64,000 bases of DNA from Calditrichota bacterium. GTDB lineage: Bacteria; Zhuqueibacterota; Zhuqueibacteria; Zhuqueibacterales; Geothermadaptataceae. Below are positions 27,544 to 37,510 of the stretch, in pieces. The notes beneath the pieces are model-generated. The model had not been told where the DNA came from and did no database searches. It saw only the letters and a program-made list of their open reading frames with translations. Position 1 is the stretch's first letter, and every line of letters begins with the position of its first letter. The stretch covers positions 680,336 through 744,335 of the forward strand of contig QQUE01000002.1 of assembly GCA_008501765.1 (NCBI GenBank), in the 5' to 3' direction. A program made the position numbers and the translations under genes.

Positions 27544-28821
27544 TTAATCGTTGATTTTAATGAACAGCTCTGAGCGAAGTTTTTCAATCCACGCAGAGAA
27601 TATTTGTGTTTGTTTTCTGTTCAAAGCCCACATGTGCAAGGTGTCATAGTCGTCTTTGGGAGAAATCTTACGGGCATCTTTGCGTTCATTTAAACGGACG
27701 ATGTGGTATCCCGTTGGGCCTTTAAATGGTTTGGATAATTCACCCGGTTTTAATTCTCTTGCAAGCTGCTGGAATCGTGGAACGGAAATTTGTTCTATTT
27801 CAAACCACCCCAAATTTCCGCCCGTTGGACTGGATTGAGGGTCCTCGCTGTATTCTTTTGCTGCATCTGTAAAACTCACGTTTCCACTGACAATGTCATC
27901 GCGAATCGAATCCAGCTTTGCGATTGTCCGCGCCTCGTCATTTGTGGAAACCGGAAGTTGAATCAGAATGTGACGGGTGTGAACTTTTTCACCGCGGCGA
28001 TCGATAAGTTCGATAATATGAAATCCAAACTGGCTTTCAACAATACCGGAAACCTGGCCGATTTCAAGGGAAAACGCCGCTTCTTCGTAGGGTTTCACAA
28101 ACTCACCGCGTTGGGTAAATCCCAGATCCCCTCCGCGTGTTTTTGAACCCGGATCTTCAGAATATTGGCGGGCCAGTTCCGCAAAATCACCGCCTGCTTG
28201 CAGCTCTTTTTGAATGTCTTCGATTTTCTTCAATGCTATTTCCCGTGCTGCCCCCCCGGCTTTCACCGAAAGCAGAACGTGGCTCAGGTTAGCGGAAGGC
28301 GGCACGTCTGGCAGTGAATCGCGCATCGTTTCGTAAAACTGATTAACTTCCCGTCTTGAGATACGAATCTCCGACAACTTTTTCTGTTTGAGAGAACTTA
28401 CCAACGCATTTTCTTCAATTTGTTCACGAAAACGTTTGCGAATAATTCGCATCGAAAACCCAAATTCTTTTTCCAGGTTTTCCTGTGAACCGACCTGCTG
28501 AATCATATTATTGATTTGGTCATCCAAAGCGGCGCTCACCTGTTTCGCATCGATTTCGATGCTATCTTCCTTCGCTTTCACAAGCAATATTTTCGAAGTA
28601 ATCAATTCTCGTAAAACTTGTTGTTGCAATTCACCAATTTGATTTGGGTTGCTGCGTAAATCAATTCCTGATTGCATGGCGTATTGCCGTGTATATTGCA
28701 TCAACTCTGATTGCAAAATTATATTATCGTCGACAATCGCAACGATTCGGTCTAACAAGTCTTGAGAAAAAACAGGGGCTGTCAGTAAATATGTAAATAT
28801 AATAATGAAAAATTTCCGCAT
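27544..28821 (-). CDS. surA: SurA-like periplasmic peptidyl-prolyl isomerase with two PPIC domains
   Basis: 425 residues: signal peptide (to about 19), SurA N-terminal helical domain (DRIVAIVDDNIILQSELMQY), then two parvulin domains at about 175-268 (SEDPGS..GGDLG-F, FGFHIIEL) and 272-370 (TRHILIQ, SEDPQSSPTGGNLGWF, GYHIVRLNE), and a C-terminal helix. This is the full SurA arrangement. SurA escorts outer-membrane proteins to BamA. It is last of four genes transcribed from mfd. Confidence 0.88.
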   Translation of the reverse strand: MRKFFIIIFTYLLTAPVFSQDLLDRIVAIVDDNIILQSELMQYTRQYAMQSGIDLRSNPNQIGELQQQVLRELITSKILLVKAKEDSIEIDAKQVSAALDDQINNMIQQVGSQENLEKEFGFSMRIIRKRFREQIEENALVSSLKQKKLSEIRISRREVNQFYETMRDSLPDVPPSANLSHVLLSVKAGGAAREIALKKIEDIQKELQAGGDFAELARQYSEDPGSKTRGGDLGFTQRGEFVKPYEEAAFSLEIGQVSGIVESQFGFHIIELIDRRGEKVHTRHILIQLPVSTNDEARTIAKLDSIRDDIVSGNVSFTDAAKEYSEDPQSSPTGGNLGWFEIEQISVPRFQQLARELKPGELSKPFKGPTGYHIVRLNERKDARKISPKDDYDTLHMWALNRKQTQIFSAWIEKLRSELFIKIND

Positions 28822-28824
28822 TTG

Positions 28825-29718
28825 TTACTCTCGTAAAGTTGGTGGTTTTATGGTAGACACTAATGAATCGAGTGGCATGGAATCAATTAACTGAAAATTT
28901 GTTTCTATTGTTGCCCCGTTTTTTAACAGGCTTAAATGCTGGCGGTACCTTTCATTGCGACTTATATGTTGTAAGCGGGCAATTATCTCGTCACGAACTT
29001 CGTCGAGCTCGCGCACGGTTCCTTTTCTTTTTTTGTCCCGAACTTGCAGCAGATGAAAACCGAAATCAGTTTCAATTGCACGTGTTAATAATCCCACGCG
29101 CCGGTTGACGACGGCATTGTAGAGCTTATCGAGCAGCACACCGCGCGGGATATAACCCAGATTCCATTCGGAATCGTCCCGCCCCTGAATACTGGCTATT
29201 TTCTGAGCCATCGTATCAAAAGGTTGCTTGCGCCAGCGAATTAAATTGTAAACAGAATCGGCCTCTTTTTTTGTTGGCATGAGAATATGGTGTAAATAAA
29301 CTTCATCGTTTTGCCGGGTAAAGTCTTCAAAATTTTCATCATAATAAGTTTGTATCGCTGTGTCTGCAAGGGCAATATTCTGGCTCAAATGCATATCAAT
29401 ATAGGCAGAACCAATGAGTCGGGTTCGATAATGATCAACACGTTTTTGAATTCGAATGTCCTTTCCAAAACCTTTTCTTATTCCTTCCTGATACAAGATT
29501 TGGTTATTCATCCAGCTTCGAACATGCTCGCGAATATCATCTCGCGTCATTTTTTCCCTGGCATCGGCCGGCAGGGTCATACGCAAATCATCAACGGTCA
29601 AAGTTTCAGTGCCAATCCGTACGATGATCGGACTTTTGGCTTTTTCTTCAGCACAACTCTGAAAAAACGATAAAAGTAAACTAATAATTATAAGTGTTTT
29701 TAGTGCGCCTATCCTCAT
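28825..29718 (-). CDS. PPIC-type lipoprotein foldase (SurA/PrsA-like)
   Basis: About 297 residues. An N-terminal hydrophobic stretch ends in a lipobox-like SFFQSC, so a lipid-anchored protein is predicted. A SurA-type N-domain follows (IVRIGTETLTVDDLRM), then one parvulin domain at about 130-235 (YLHHILMPTKKEADSV, WNLGYIPRG, FGFHLLQVRDKKRKG). The start is either GTG at 29721 or ATG at 29718; the latter abuts the stop of the upstream gene. It probably helps fold outer-membrane or periplasmic proteins alongside the two flanking paralogues. Confidence 0.8.
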   Translation of the reverse strand: MRIGALKTLIIISLLLSFFQSCAEEKAKSPIIVRIGTETLTVDDLRMTLPADAREKMTRDDIREHVRSWMNNQILYQEGIRKGFGKDIRIQKRVDHYRTRLIGSAYIDMHLSQNIALADTAIQTYYDENFEDFTRQNDEVYLHHILMPTKKEADSVYNLIRWRKQPFDTMAQKIASIQGRDDSEWNLGYIPRGVLLDKLYNAVVNRRVGLLTRAIETDFGFHLLQVRDKKRKGTVRELDEVRDEIIARLQHISRNERYRQHLSLLKNGATIETNFQLIDSMPLDSLVSTIKPPTLRE

Positions 29719-30695
29719 CACATACGTCCCGATTGCTGAATTCGAATTAAAGCTGTCTGCAGTCCTTTTTCAGACATCCGTATTTTATGTTGACTTTTTA
29801 AATTTTCAATCCAATTTAAGCGGTATAAATTCCAAGCTCTTAAGTGCGGCTTTGCCATTGTATCTAATACTGAAATTAATCCAGCTGTCGAAATATTGAC
29901 ACGCTTTTGATTCTTCGATTTTAAAAATTTGTTCACCTGTACCAATTCATATTTTTCTAAAATATATTTCATTTGTTCAGCTTCAACATTCATGGCAATT
30001 GCTGTTTGCTTGTGCAAATTTTGCTTCACCGCAAAAACGGCAAAAACCTTTTTCCGAGCAACATCAAATATGTGCTGCCGCAAATCGCTCATCGAGTTGA
30101 TTTCCCGGATTGAATCAGAAAGGTCGTACAAAAATATCTTACCGCCATTAAATTCTGCCAGTTCAACTGATAATAAATGCTCTTCCCCGGAAAAACCGGA
30201 TTTAGATTTTCTGATCTCCCGATATGTGTTTTCAATTTCAAACTCATTGAGAATCAGTCCGTATTTTCGCAGAAGATTTTGTGATTCTCCGTAAATGATT
30301 GCATCTTGATTTGACACCGACTTCTCATTGTGCAACGATATAAAATAGGTAAGAGCCGCCCGGTAATATACAAGGTTTCTTATTTTTGCCAAACTTTTTT
30401 TAATACGAATGTCTTCGACAAACCGAGCGTTGTTTGCCGCATTGAAAATTATTTGTTTTTCGATTATACTGTTTAGCAAATTTAAAGCATCATCACGGCC
30501 GAACGGTTCTGACTTTTCACGCCCGTCCTGATTTTCATATTCTTTGACGAGCTCATCCGCATAAATGTTTTTATTATCAATGCGTGCAACGAGTATTTGT
30601 GTCTTTCCTCGATCACAACCGATGACGATCAATAAAATTGTGGGTATGAAAAAGAGAATCCAAATTATATTTTGCAAACCGTGCATGTTACGCAT
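29718..30695 (-). CDS. SurA N-terminal-like lipoprotein without clear PPIC domain
   Basis: 325 residues with a hydrophobic leader and lipobox (LIVIGC), so probably lipid-anchored. QILVARIDNKNIYADELVKEYEN matches the start of the SurA/PrsA chaperone core, and the helical remainder (EKQIIFNAANNARFVEDIRIKKSLAKIR) fits that core, but the parvulin motif (HILL/GGDLG/FGxH) is absent or too degenerate to see. It overlaps the mfd stop by eight bases and abuts the next PPIC gene. Likely a chaperone-only paralogue. Confidence 0.68.
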   Translation of the reverse strand: MRNMHGLQNIIWILFFIPTILLIVIGCDRGKTQILVARIDNKNIYADELVKEYENQDGREKSEPFGRDDALNLLNSIIEKQIIFNAANNARFVEDIRIKKSLAKIRNLVYYRAALTYFISLHNEKSVSNQDAIIYGESQNLLRKYGLILNEFEIENTYREIRKSKSGFSGEEHLLSVELAEFNGGKIFLYDLSDSIREINSMSDLRQHIFDVARKKVFAVFAVKQNLHKQTAIAMNVEAEQMKYILEKYELVQVNKFLKSKNQKRVNISTAGLISVLDTMAKPHLRAWNLYRLNWIENLKSQHKIRMSEKGLQTALIRIQQSGRM

Positions 30696-33600
30696 TTATG
30701 CTTTCCCCATTATTTAGTAGTTTAAAGAACGTTACCAATTCCTGCAGCGGGGCATCTTTTTCTGCAAAATCGAGCTTAACCTCGAAATTTTCTCCTGGCA
30801 CAAATTCTACCGGGCTCATCGTCGAAGAAATGATTTTACCAAGCCAGGGTTTGAATAGTTCCTCATCCCTGCTTAAAAATGGCGGAGAAACGCGTGCTGC
30901 AACTTTTCCCTTCTTAATGTTTATTGCAGAAAAACCATTTTGCCTGCCAAGGATACGCAGTAAGGTGATTTGTAACAAATTTTCTGCTTCGTGCGGAATT
31001 CTACCGTATTTATCTCGCACCTCACCTTTCAATTCATGAATCATTTCGGCCTGGCCGGCATGGGCAAGCCGGCGATAAATATCGACCCGCTCGGAGGCCA
31101 GCGCAACATATTCTTCGGGCAGAAAAGCATCAACGTCAGCATCGACTTTACATTCATCCGGAAGTGCTATTTTCACCTCGCCATTGACGTTCTCCTGTCC
31201 TTTAAATTCAATTATCGCTTCTTCGAGTATTTGCATATACGTATCAAATCCAAGTGATTCAATGAATCCACTCTGCTCGCCACCTAAAATACTGCCAGCC
31301 CCGCGAATTTCCAAATCACGCATGGCAATCTGAAAACCGCTACCCAAATCAGTAAACTCCTCGATTGTTTCAATTCGTCTGATCGCATCGCGAGTTAACG
31401 ATTTTAGTGGGGGAACAACGAGGTAGCAAAATGCTTTTTTGTCCGAACGGCCAACCCGGCCTCGCAACTGATAAAGTTGGGACAAACCAAATTTATCCGC
31501 CCGATTGATAATAATCGTATTTACATTTGGCATATCCAGGCCGGATTCGATAATCATTGTTGCCACAAGAACATCAAATTCTTTCGCCATAAATCTTTTC
31601 ATCACCTGTTCGAGCTCTGTTTCTTTCATTTGCCCGTGCCCAACCGTAACATTGGCTTCCGGAACCAAACTGGCAATTTTGTTAGCAACACTAAAAATCG
31701 TCTCAACGCGATTGTGAACAAAAAATATTTGCCCTCCCCGCTGAACCTCATATTGGATTGCCTGCCGTAACTGTTTTTCATCAAATTCGATGGTCTCTGT
31801 GTAGACCGGCAAGCGGTCGCGGGGCGGCGTCATTATCTGTGACATGTCCCGAACACCCAGCAATGACATGTGCAGCGTGCGTGGAATGGGTGTTGCGCTT
31901 AAAGAAAGTACATCCACATTGATGCGCATTTGCTTTAATTTTTCCTTGTGGCGAACACCAAATCGCTGTTCTTCGTCGATAATTAACAGACCCAAATCTT
32001 TAAACTCGACATCTTTCGAAAGTAAACGGTGCGTACCGATGAGAATGTCCACCTTCCCATTTTTTAAATCCTGCAGAATATTCTTTTGTTCGGCCGGTTT
32101 GCGAAATCGTGAGATAGCCTCCACACGCACAGGATAACGGCGTAATCGATCAGAAAATGTCTGGTTATGCTGCTCCGCAAGTATTGTTGTCGGCACCAAA
32201 ACGGCAATTTGCTTGCCATCAAGAACTGTTTTAAAAGCTGCCCGAATCGCCACTTCCGTTTTGCCATAGCCAACATCGCCGCAAAGCAAGCGATCCATGG
32301 GATTGCTTTTTTCCATATCCCTTTTAATTTCGTTAGTGGATCGCCGTTGATCTTCAGTGTCTTCAAATTGAAACGAGGCTTCCAAATCCTTCTGCCACGT
32401 TGTGTCTGGTGAAAAAGCATATCCTTTTTGAGAATGACGCATTGCGTAGAGTTGCACTAAATCTTTGGCCAAATCTTTAATCTTGGATTTGGTGCGCTTT
32501 TTTAAACGATCCCATTCCTGGGTCCCCAGCTTATGCACCCTCGGGACGATTCCTTCTTTTGCCGAATACTTCTGTACTCGATCCATATGCGCGAGGCGAA
32601 CGTAGATTTTATCGCCTTCCGTATAATCGAGAACCAAACATTCACGCTCGTGGCCTGCCACTTTTATTTTTTGCAGCCCGGAAAATCGCCCGATTCCATG
32701 GTCAGTGTGTACGACGAAATCACCAAAATTTAATGTTTTCAACTGCCGCGCTGTTAAGCCGGTTTTGAATCGTTTTGATAGTGGTCGGTGTCGCACACGG
32801 GCAAAAAACTCATGGTCTGTAAAAACACGAAGCGCATGAGAATCCAGTGTGAAGCCCTCATCAAGTCCATTCTCCAAAACCTGGATATGCCGGTGGTCCA
32901 CCCCATAGTCAGAAAAAATGTCTTTTATCTGAGCGGCATGTTCGGTAGAGTCGCACAGGAAAAAATTTTGGGTCTGCGGTTCATTTTTGTTTGTTTCAAG
33001 AATATATTCAGCCAGGAGCTTAATATTGCCGTTATAGGGCCGATGATGTCGCCCGGAGAAATTAACGCTTTTTTTGCTATACCCACCTTTAATTGGGGAA
33101 AAGAAAACACTTTGTACAATTTTACTATTTTTATTTAAAGAATTGATATTTAATAAGTTATCACCGTCTATTGTTTTTTCTTCTATTTTATTTATTTCCG
33201 GCATATTATCATAAAAAACAACAACTTGGGATTGAAAATGATCGCTCAGTTTTGCTGCATTCCCTTCGTCCAGCGTTGGTCTGGGCAACAGGCTTATTTT
33301 ATCTATGTTTCGGATTGAACGCTGCGATTGAATCTCGAACTCACGTATCGATTCCACAAGATTTCCCCAAAACTCCACACGTACCGGGCAATCGGCAGTG
33401 AACGGAAAAACGTCGATTATTCCGCCTCGTACGGCAAAATCCCCCGGTTTTTCCACCACGGTCTGTCGATTGTAATGTGCTGCGACCAGACACTCTAATA
33501 GTATTTCAAAATCCGACTCTTCCTGTGCCCGAATTTTAATTATATCGATATCGATTTCATCCGGCCCCCGCACGGCTGTTTGCAATGCTGCAACTGTCGT

Positions 33601-33960
33601 AATAATGATCTTTTTCTTCTTTTGGGAAAAAGCGTGCAGAACTTCGGCCTGTTGGGAGATTATGTGCATATCATCTTGGCCCCAACGGCTTTTGCGATTT
33701 TCCGGAAATAATAAAACATCAGAATCGGCTGTAAGCAATTCCAAATCAAGCTTTATTCGCTGGGCATTATCGATGGTATCGAAAATATATAATAGAAAAG
33801 AATCCTTGCGGTTGAAATAATCAGCGACTAAAAGCGGGCGCAATGCCCCAACAGCCGCCACAATTTCCAGATTGTTCCCCTGGTCGAGAATTCTATTTGC
33901 CGGGGCGAAAACTTCTAACTTTTCAAGTTGTTCGATTAATGGACTTAGATTGTTTGACAT
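30688..33960 (-). CDS. mfd: Transcription-repair coupling factor Mfd
   Basis: 1090 residues. UvrB-homology module at the N-terminus (VRGGIIDVFPFTADCPVRVEFWG), RNA-polymerase interaction domain at about 405-465 (LNFGDFVVHTDHGIGRF), superfamily 2 translocase with Walker A GDVGYGKTEVA near 560 and DEEQRFGV near 657, TATPIPRTLHMS, LRGRVGRS, and the C-terminal regulatory domain. Mfd removes RNA polymerase stalled at DNA lesions and recruits UvrA. Its stop overlaps the downstream chaperone-like gene by eight bases; it starts three bases after murQ. Confidence 0.96.
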   Translation of the reverse strand: MSNNLSPLIEQLEKLEVFAPANRILDQGNNLEIVAAVGALRPLLVADYFNRKDSFLLYIFDTIDNAQRIKLDLELLTADSDVLLFPENRKSRWGQDDMHIISQQAEVLHAFSQKKKKIIITTVAALQTAVRGPDEIDIDIIKIRAQEESDFEILLECLVAAHYNRQTVVEKPGDFAVRGGIIDVFPFTADCPVRVEFWGNLVESIREFEIQSQRSIRNIDKISLLPRPTLDEGNAAKLSDHFQSQVVVFYDNMPEINKIEEKTIDGDNLLNINSLNKNSKIVQSVFFSPIKGGYSKKSVNFSGRHHRPYNGNIKLLAEYILETNKNEPQTQNFFLCDSTEHAAQIKDIFSDYGVDHRHIQVLENGLDEGFTLDSHALRVFTDHEFFARVRHRPLSKRFKTGLTARQLKTLNFGDFVVHTDHGIGRFSGLQKIKVAGHERECLVLDYTEGDKIYVRLAHMDRVQKYSAKEGIVPRVHKLGTQEWDRLKKRTKSKIKDLAKDLVQLYAMRHSQKGYAFSPDTTWQKDLEASFQFEDTEDQRRSTNEIKRDMEKSNPMDRLLCGDVGYGKTEVAIRAAFKTVLDGKQIAVLVPTTILAEQHNQTFSDRLRRYPVRVEAISRFRKPAEQKNILQDLKNGKVDILIGTHRLLSKDVEFKDLGLLIIDEEQRFGVRHKEKLKQMRINVDVLSLSATPIPRTLHMSLLGVRDMSQIMTPPRDRLPVYTETIEFDEKQLRQAIQYEVQRGGQIFFVHNRVETIFSVANKIASLVPEANVTVGHGQMKETELEQVMKRFMAKEFDVLVATMIIESGLDMPNVNTIIINRADKFGLSQLYQLRGRVGRSDKKAFCYLVVPPLKSLTRDAIRRIETIEEFTDLGSGFQIAMRDLEIRGAGSILGGEQSGFIESLGFDTYMQILEEAIIEFKGQENVNGEVKIALPDECKVDADVDAFLPEEYVALASERVDIYRRLAHAGQAEMIHELKGEVRDKYGRIPHEAENLLQITLLRILGRQNGFSAINIKKGKVAARVSPPFLSRDEELFKPWLGKIISSTMSPVEFVPGENFEVKLDFAEKDAPLQELVTFFKLLNNGESINA

Positions 33961-33963
33961 CGA

Positions 33964-34875
33964 TTATGCTTCTAAAGCCTTTCTCACAAAACCATCTGCT
34001 GCCTTCAATTTTTGTTTCGCCACATCGGCAGAAACATTGGAAAGCGACATAACTATCGCTGTTTTTACATGGCCATTGGCTTCTTTCAAAATTTCAGCAG
34101 AATCTTCATAACTGAGTCCCGTAATCATCATCACAGTTCTCTTGGATCGTTCTTCCAGTTTTTTTGAAGTCATCATCAGGTCAACCATCATATTACCATA
34201 GGTTTTACCGAGACGTATCATCGAAGCAGTTGTCAGCATATTTAAAACCTGTTTTGTCGCTGTTCCAGCTTTCAATCGCGTGGAACCCATCACGACTTCC
34301 GGCCCGACAACAGTACAAATCGCAACATCAACAGGAATATCGAATTGCTCGCGCGGATTACAGGTGACATACAGGGATTTCGCTCCAATCGAAATGCCAT
34401 AGTCAACCGCCCCGATGACGTAGGGCGTGCGCTTACTCGCCGCGATTCCGCAAACAACATCATTGCTGGTTAAACCCGCTGCTTTCAAATCTTCCTTACC
34501 CTGATCGTATTTATCTTCTGCACCCTCCATCGCTGCGCTTAAAGCACGGTAACCTCCGGCAATTATCCCTTGCACCATCTCAGGATCGCTGCCAAAAGTT
34601 GGCGGACACTCGGAAGCATCCAATACACCCAACCGCCCGCTTGTGCCGGCCCCGACATAAAACAACCTGCCACCTTTTTTAAATACTTCGACTAAAATAT
34701 TTACCGCTTCCGTGATATAAGGAATCTCACCTGCGATTACAGATGGAATGAAACTATCTTCATTATTCATCAGCTGCAAAATTTCTGCGACAGAGGCTGT
34801 ATCGATGTTTTCGGTATTTTTATTCTGAGCTTCGGTTACCAGGTTTTTAATTTCATCATAAACAGACGGGTTCAT
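33964..34875 (-). CDS. murQ: N-acetylmuramic acid 6-phosphate etherase
   Basis: 303 residues with the SIS sugar-phosphate domain: FYVGAGTSGRLGVLDASECPPTFG and MEGAED. E89 and E120 align with the catalytic pair known in E. coli MurQ (E83, E114). The enzyme splits MurNAc-6-phosphate into GlcNAc-6-phosphate and D-lactate during peptidoglycan recycling. Its substrate could come from AnmK, encoded at 56230-57399 on the other side of the origin. It lies eight bases after rsmG, a position where parA-parB often occurs. Confidence 0.93.
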   Translation of the reverse strand: MNPSVYDEIKNLVTEAQNKNTENIDTASVAEILQLMNNEDSFIPSVIAGEIPYITEAVNILVEVFKKGGRLFYVGAGTSGRLGVLDASECPPTFGSDPEMVQGIIAGGYRALSAAMEGAEDKYDQGKEDLKAAGLTSNDVVCGIAASKRTPYVIGAVDYGISIGAKSLYVTCNPREQFDIPVDVAICTVVGPEVVMGSTRLKAGTATKQVLNMLTTASMIRLGKTYGNMMVDLMMTSKKLEERSKRTVMMITGLSYEDSAEILKEANGHVKTAIVMSLSNVSADVAKQKLKAADGFVRKALEA

Positions 34876-34883
34876 TATTTTTC

Positions 34884-35567
34884 CTAATTATATACATTTA
34901 CTAAAAATCGTTCTTTTGAACTAGCCACAAGTCGGTGGTCGTATTCCAGGACATCCACAGAAACATTTCGGTATTTTTTTTTCAATGCCGCAATTTCTTT
35001 CTGCAATTCCCCGCCTTTCATTGCGAGCAACCGACAACTTTCCATCCCCGCAACGACCAGGCTCCAAGCCCACAATTTTTCTAACGACGAAACAGCACGG
35101 GCGATAAAAATCGATGCGTTTTCTATTTCATCCTTTGATATATTTTCTATCCGACCCCAAATTACATTTACATTTTTAAGCTCTAATCCGGAAACGACTT
35201 CCTGCAAAAAATCTGTACGCCGCGCCCTGGAATCAACAAGGAAAAATTTAATTTCAGGGAAAAGTAGCGCAAGGGGAATTCCAGGCAATCCGGCGCCACT
35301 TCCAATATCAACCAACCGGGATACATATTTAAATTCAACCGCTAATGCCGGTGCAAGAGACTCGATTATATGCCTCTCCAAAACAACATCTTCGTCTTTT
35401 CGTGAGATCAATTGGGTTCTTTTATTTCGTTCCAACAATAAATTTTGATAGGCGAACACTTGACAACTGAATTTCGCTTCATCGATTTCCACTTTATCTT
35501 TGAGTATTTCTAATGCTTTTTTAAGCGCCCCGGAATCACTTTTTCGGACTCGGTCAATCACTGTCAT
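34884..35567 (-). CDS. rsmG: 16S rRNA (guanine527-N7)-methyltransferase
   Basis: 227 residues with the RsmG/GidB signature [22 protein letters not shown] and the upstream [11 protein letters not shown] block. It methylates G527 of 16S rRNA. It overlaps the end of mnmG by 14 bases, and the parS site at 35572-35587 lies just in front of its start codon. mnmG-rsmG is the standard ori-proximal pair. Confidence 0.93.
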   Translation of the reverse strand: MTVIDRVRKSDSGALKKALEILKDKVEIDEAKFSCQVFAYQNLLLERNKRTQLISRKDEDVVLERHIIESLAPALAVEFKYVSRLVDIGSGAGLPGIPLALLFPEIKFFLVDSRARRTDFLQEVVSGLELKNVNVIWGRIENISKDEIENASIFIARAVSSLEKLWAWSLVVAGMESCRLLAMKGGELQKEIAALKKKYRNVSVDVLEYDHRLVASSKERFLVNVYN

Positions 35568-37473
35568 TCAATGTTTCACGTGAAACATTCCTTTGTGATT
35601 TAACAAGAAATGACATCAAGGCGGTAATATCAGCGGGAGAAACCCCGGAAATTCTCGAAGCCTGGGCCATCGACACCGGCTTTATTTTGTTGAGCTTCTG
35701 ACGCGCCTCCATTGAGATGCTATCAATTTTTGAATAATCTAACAATGAATCCAGTTTTTTGGCTTCCAGCTTTTGTAAACGAGATACCATATTTTCTTCA
35801 CGAATAATAAAACCGGCGTACTTAGTTGAAATTTCAACTTGCGCATCAACGCTATCCCAAAAATATTTTGAGAAAGACGCGTCACGTTGCATTAAAAACT
35901 CAGGATAAAGCAAAAGCAAATCCGCCAATGGAACCTCTGGCCGTTTTAACAACGAAGATAACTTTTCACTTTCGGCGATTTTAGTGCTGGAATGTTTTTC
36001 CAATACCGGGTTTACTTTTGCGGGTTTCACGGTGGTTGATTTTAAAAATTCCTGCGTCGATTTGATTGCTTCAATTTTATACATAAATTTATCGTAGTCA
36101 TTTTGCGGAATCAATCCAAAACCAAAACCATATTTCATCAATCTGATATCTGCATTATCCTGGCGCAAAATAAGCCTATGCTCGGCTCGAGAAGTAAACA
36201 TGCGATAAGGCTCAACAGTCCCTTTTGTTACCAAATCATCAATGAGGACTCCTATATAAGCCGAGCCACGATCGAGTACAAATGGAGATTTATCTCGAAT
36301 TTTTTGGACCGCATTAATTCCAGCCATCAGGCCCTGAACTGCGGCCTCTTCATATCCGGTTGTGCCATTGATTTGTCCCGCAAAATAAAGCCCGGATATT
36401 TCTTTTGTCTCCAGCGTGTGCAACAATTGTGTCGGATCAAAAAAATCGTATTCAACAGCGTATCCGGGGCGCATAATCTGAGCATTTTCAAGTCCCGGAA
36501 TTGTTTTGATCGCTTGCTTCTGAATATCTATGGGCAGGCTTGTTGAAAAGCCATTGACATAAATTTCTATTGTTTGCATGCCTTCAGGTTCCAGAAAAAT
36601 CTGATGCCGACTTTTATCAGCGAATCGAACAATTTTGTCTTCAATTGACGGGCAATAGCGCGGACCAACACTTTGAATGGCACCGGTATAAATCGGTGAG
36701 CGATCCAACCCCGATCGAAGAATAGAATGCGTTTCATCATTGGTATAAGTAATATAGCACGGTACCTGAACATTGTTTGGTTTTTCATTTTTAAATGAAA
36801 AACACGGAGCCGGATCATCGCCGTGCTGAATCTCTGTTTTTCCAAAATCTATCGTTCGTTTATCCAGCCGTGGTGGGGTTCCTGTTTTTAACCGATCCGT
36901 TAAGAATCCTCGATTTCGCAACGATTCGGTTAAACCTACCGCCGCATTTTCGCCTGATCTCCCGCCACTCGTTTTATCTAATCCAACAAATATTTTACCA
37001 CCAAGAAATGTTCCGGCTGTTAAAATTACCGCTTTTGAAAAATACTCAACACCGAATTGGCCCTTTACTCCTGCAACAAGATTCTTATCAAAAATTAAAT
37101 CCGTAGCCATATCCTGAACTATTGATAGATTCTCTTGCGTTTCACAGGCAATGCGTATATGATTTGCGTATTGATAGCGATCTGCCTGCGCTCGTGGAGA
37201 CCAGACTGCTGGCCCTTTGGATCGGTTTAACATGCGAAATTGAATTCCTGTTTTATCAATCGCTACAGCCATTTCGCCGCCCAAAGCGTCCAGTTCGCGA
37301 ACAAGTTGGCCTTTTGCCAATCCACCGATAGCCGGGTTGCAGGACATATGTCCGATGGTAAAAATATTCATCGTCAACAACAATGTATTGGCGCCCATAC
37401 GCGCGCTCACTAATGCCGCCTCGCTTCCCGCATGACCACCGCCAATAACTATGACATCGAATTTATTTTGCAT
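35554..37473 (-). CDS. mnmG: tRNA uridine-5-carboxymethylaminomethyl(34) synthesis enzyme MnmG
   Basis: 639 residues. FAD-binding [18 protein letters not shown] at the N-terminus, the [19 protein letters not shown] block, [19 protein letters not shown], and the helical C-terminal domain. With MnmE it modifies U34 of tRNAs reading NNA/NNG codons. The C-terminal [11 protein letters not shown] is dictated by the embedded parS site. It follows mnmE by 37 bp, and that short gap holds the second parS. Confidence 0.96.
   Translation of the reverse strand: MQNKFDVIVIGGGHAGSEAALVSARMGANTLLLTMNIFTIGHMSCNPAIGGLAKGQLVRELDALGGEMAVAIDKTGIQFRMLNRSKGPAVWSPRAQADRYQYANHIRIACETQENLSIVQDMATDLIFDKNLVAGVKGQFGVEYFSKAVILTAGTFLGGKIFVGLDKTSGGRSGENAAVGLTESLRNRGFLTDRLKTGTPPRLDKRTIDFGKTEIQHGDDPAPCFSFKNEKPNNVQVPCYITYTNDETHSILRSGLDRSPIYTGAIQSVGPRYCPSIEDKIVRFADKSRHQIFLEPEGMQTIEIYVNGFSTSLPIDIQKQAIKTIPGLENAQIMRPGYAVEYDFFDPTQLLHTLETKEISGLYFAGQINGTTGYEEAAVQGLMAGINAVQKIRDKSPFVLDRGSAYIGVLIDDLVTKGTVEPYRMFTSRAEHRLILRQDNADIRLMKYGFGFGLIPQNDYDKFMYKIEAIKSTQEFLKSTTVKPAKVNPVLEKHSSTKIAESEKLSSLLKRPEVPLADLLLLYPEFLMQRDASFSKYFWDSVDAQVEISTKYAGFIIREENMVSRLQKLEAKKLDSLLDYSKIDSISMEARQKLNKIKPVSMAQASRISGVSPADITALMSFLVKSQRNVSRETLNDSD
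35572..35587. promoter_or_regulatory. parS: parS centromere site 1
   Basis: Perfect 16-bp palindrome TGTTTCACGTGAAACA, identical to the near-universal ParB-binding parS consensus. It is embedded in the last codons of mnmG, encoding NVSRETL, and lies five bases upstream of rsmG. The conserved coding of NVSRET at this place is a known way for genomes to carry parS inside genes. Confidence 0.92.
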
Positions 37474-37487
37474 ATTAATTCCACAAA

Positions 37488-37503
37488 TGTTTCACGTGAA
37501 ACA
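37488..37503. promoter_or_regulatory. parS: parS centromere site 2
   Basis: A second perfect TGTTTCACGTGAAACA in the 37-bp spacer between mnmE and mnmG, 1.9 kb from the first and about 6 kb from the dnaA-dnaN origin. Two exact copies of a 16-mer this close to oriC leave little doubt about their role in ParB loading. Confidence 0.92.
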
Positions 37504-37510
37504 CTGTCTC

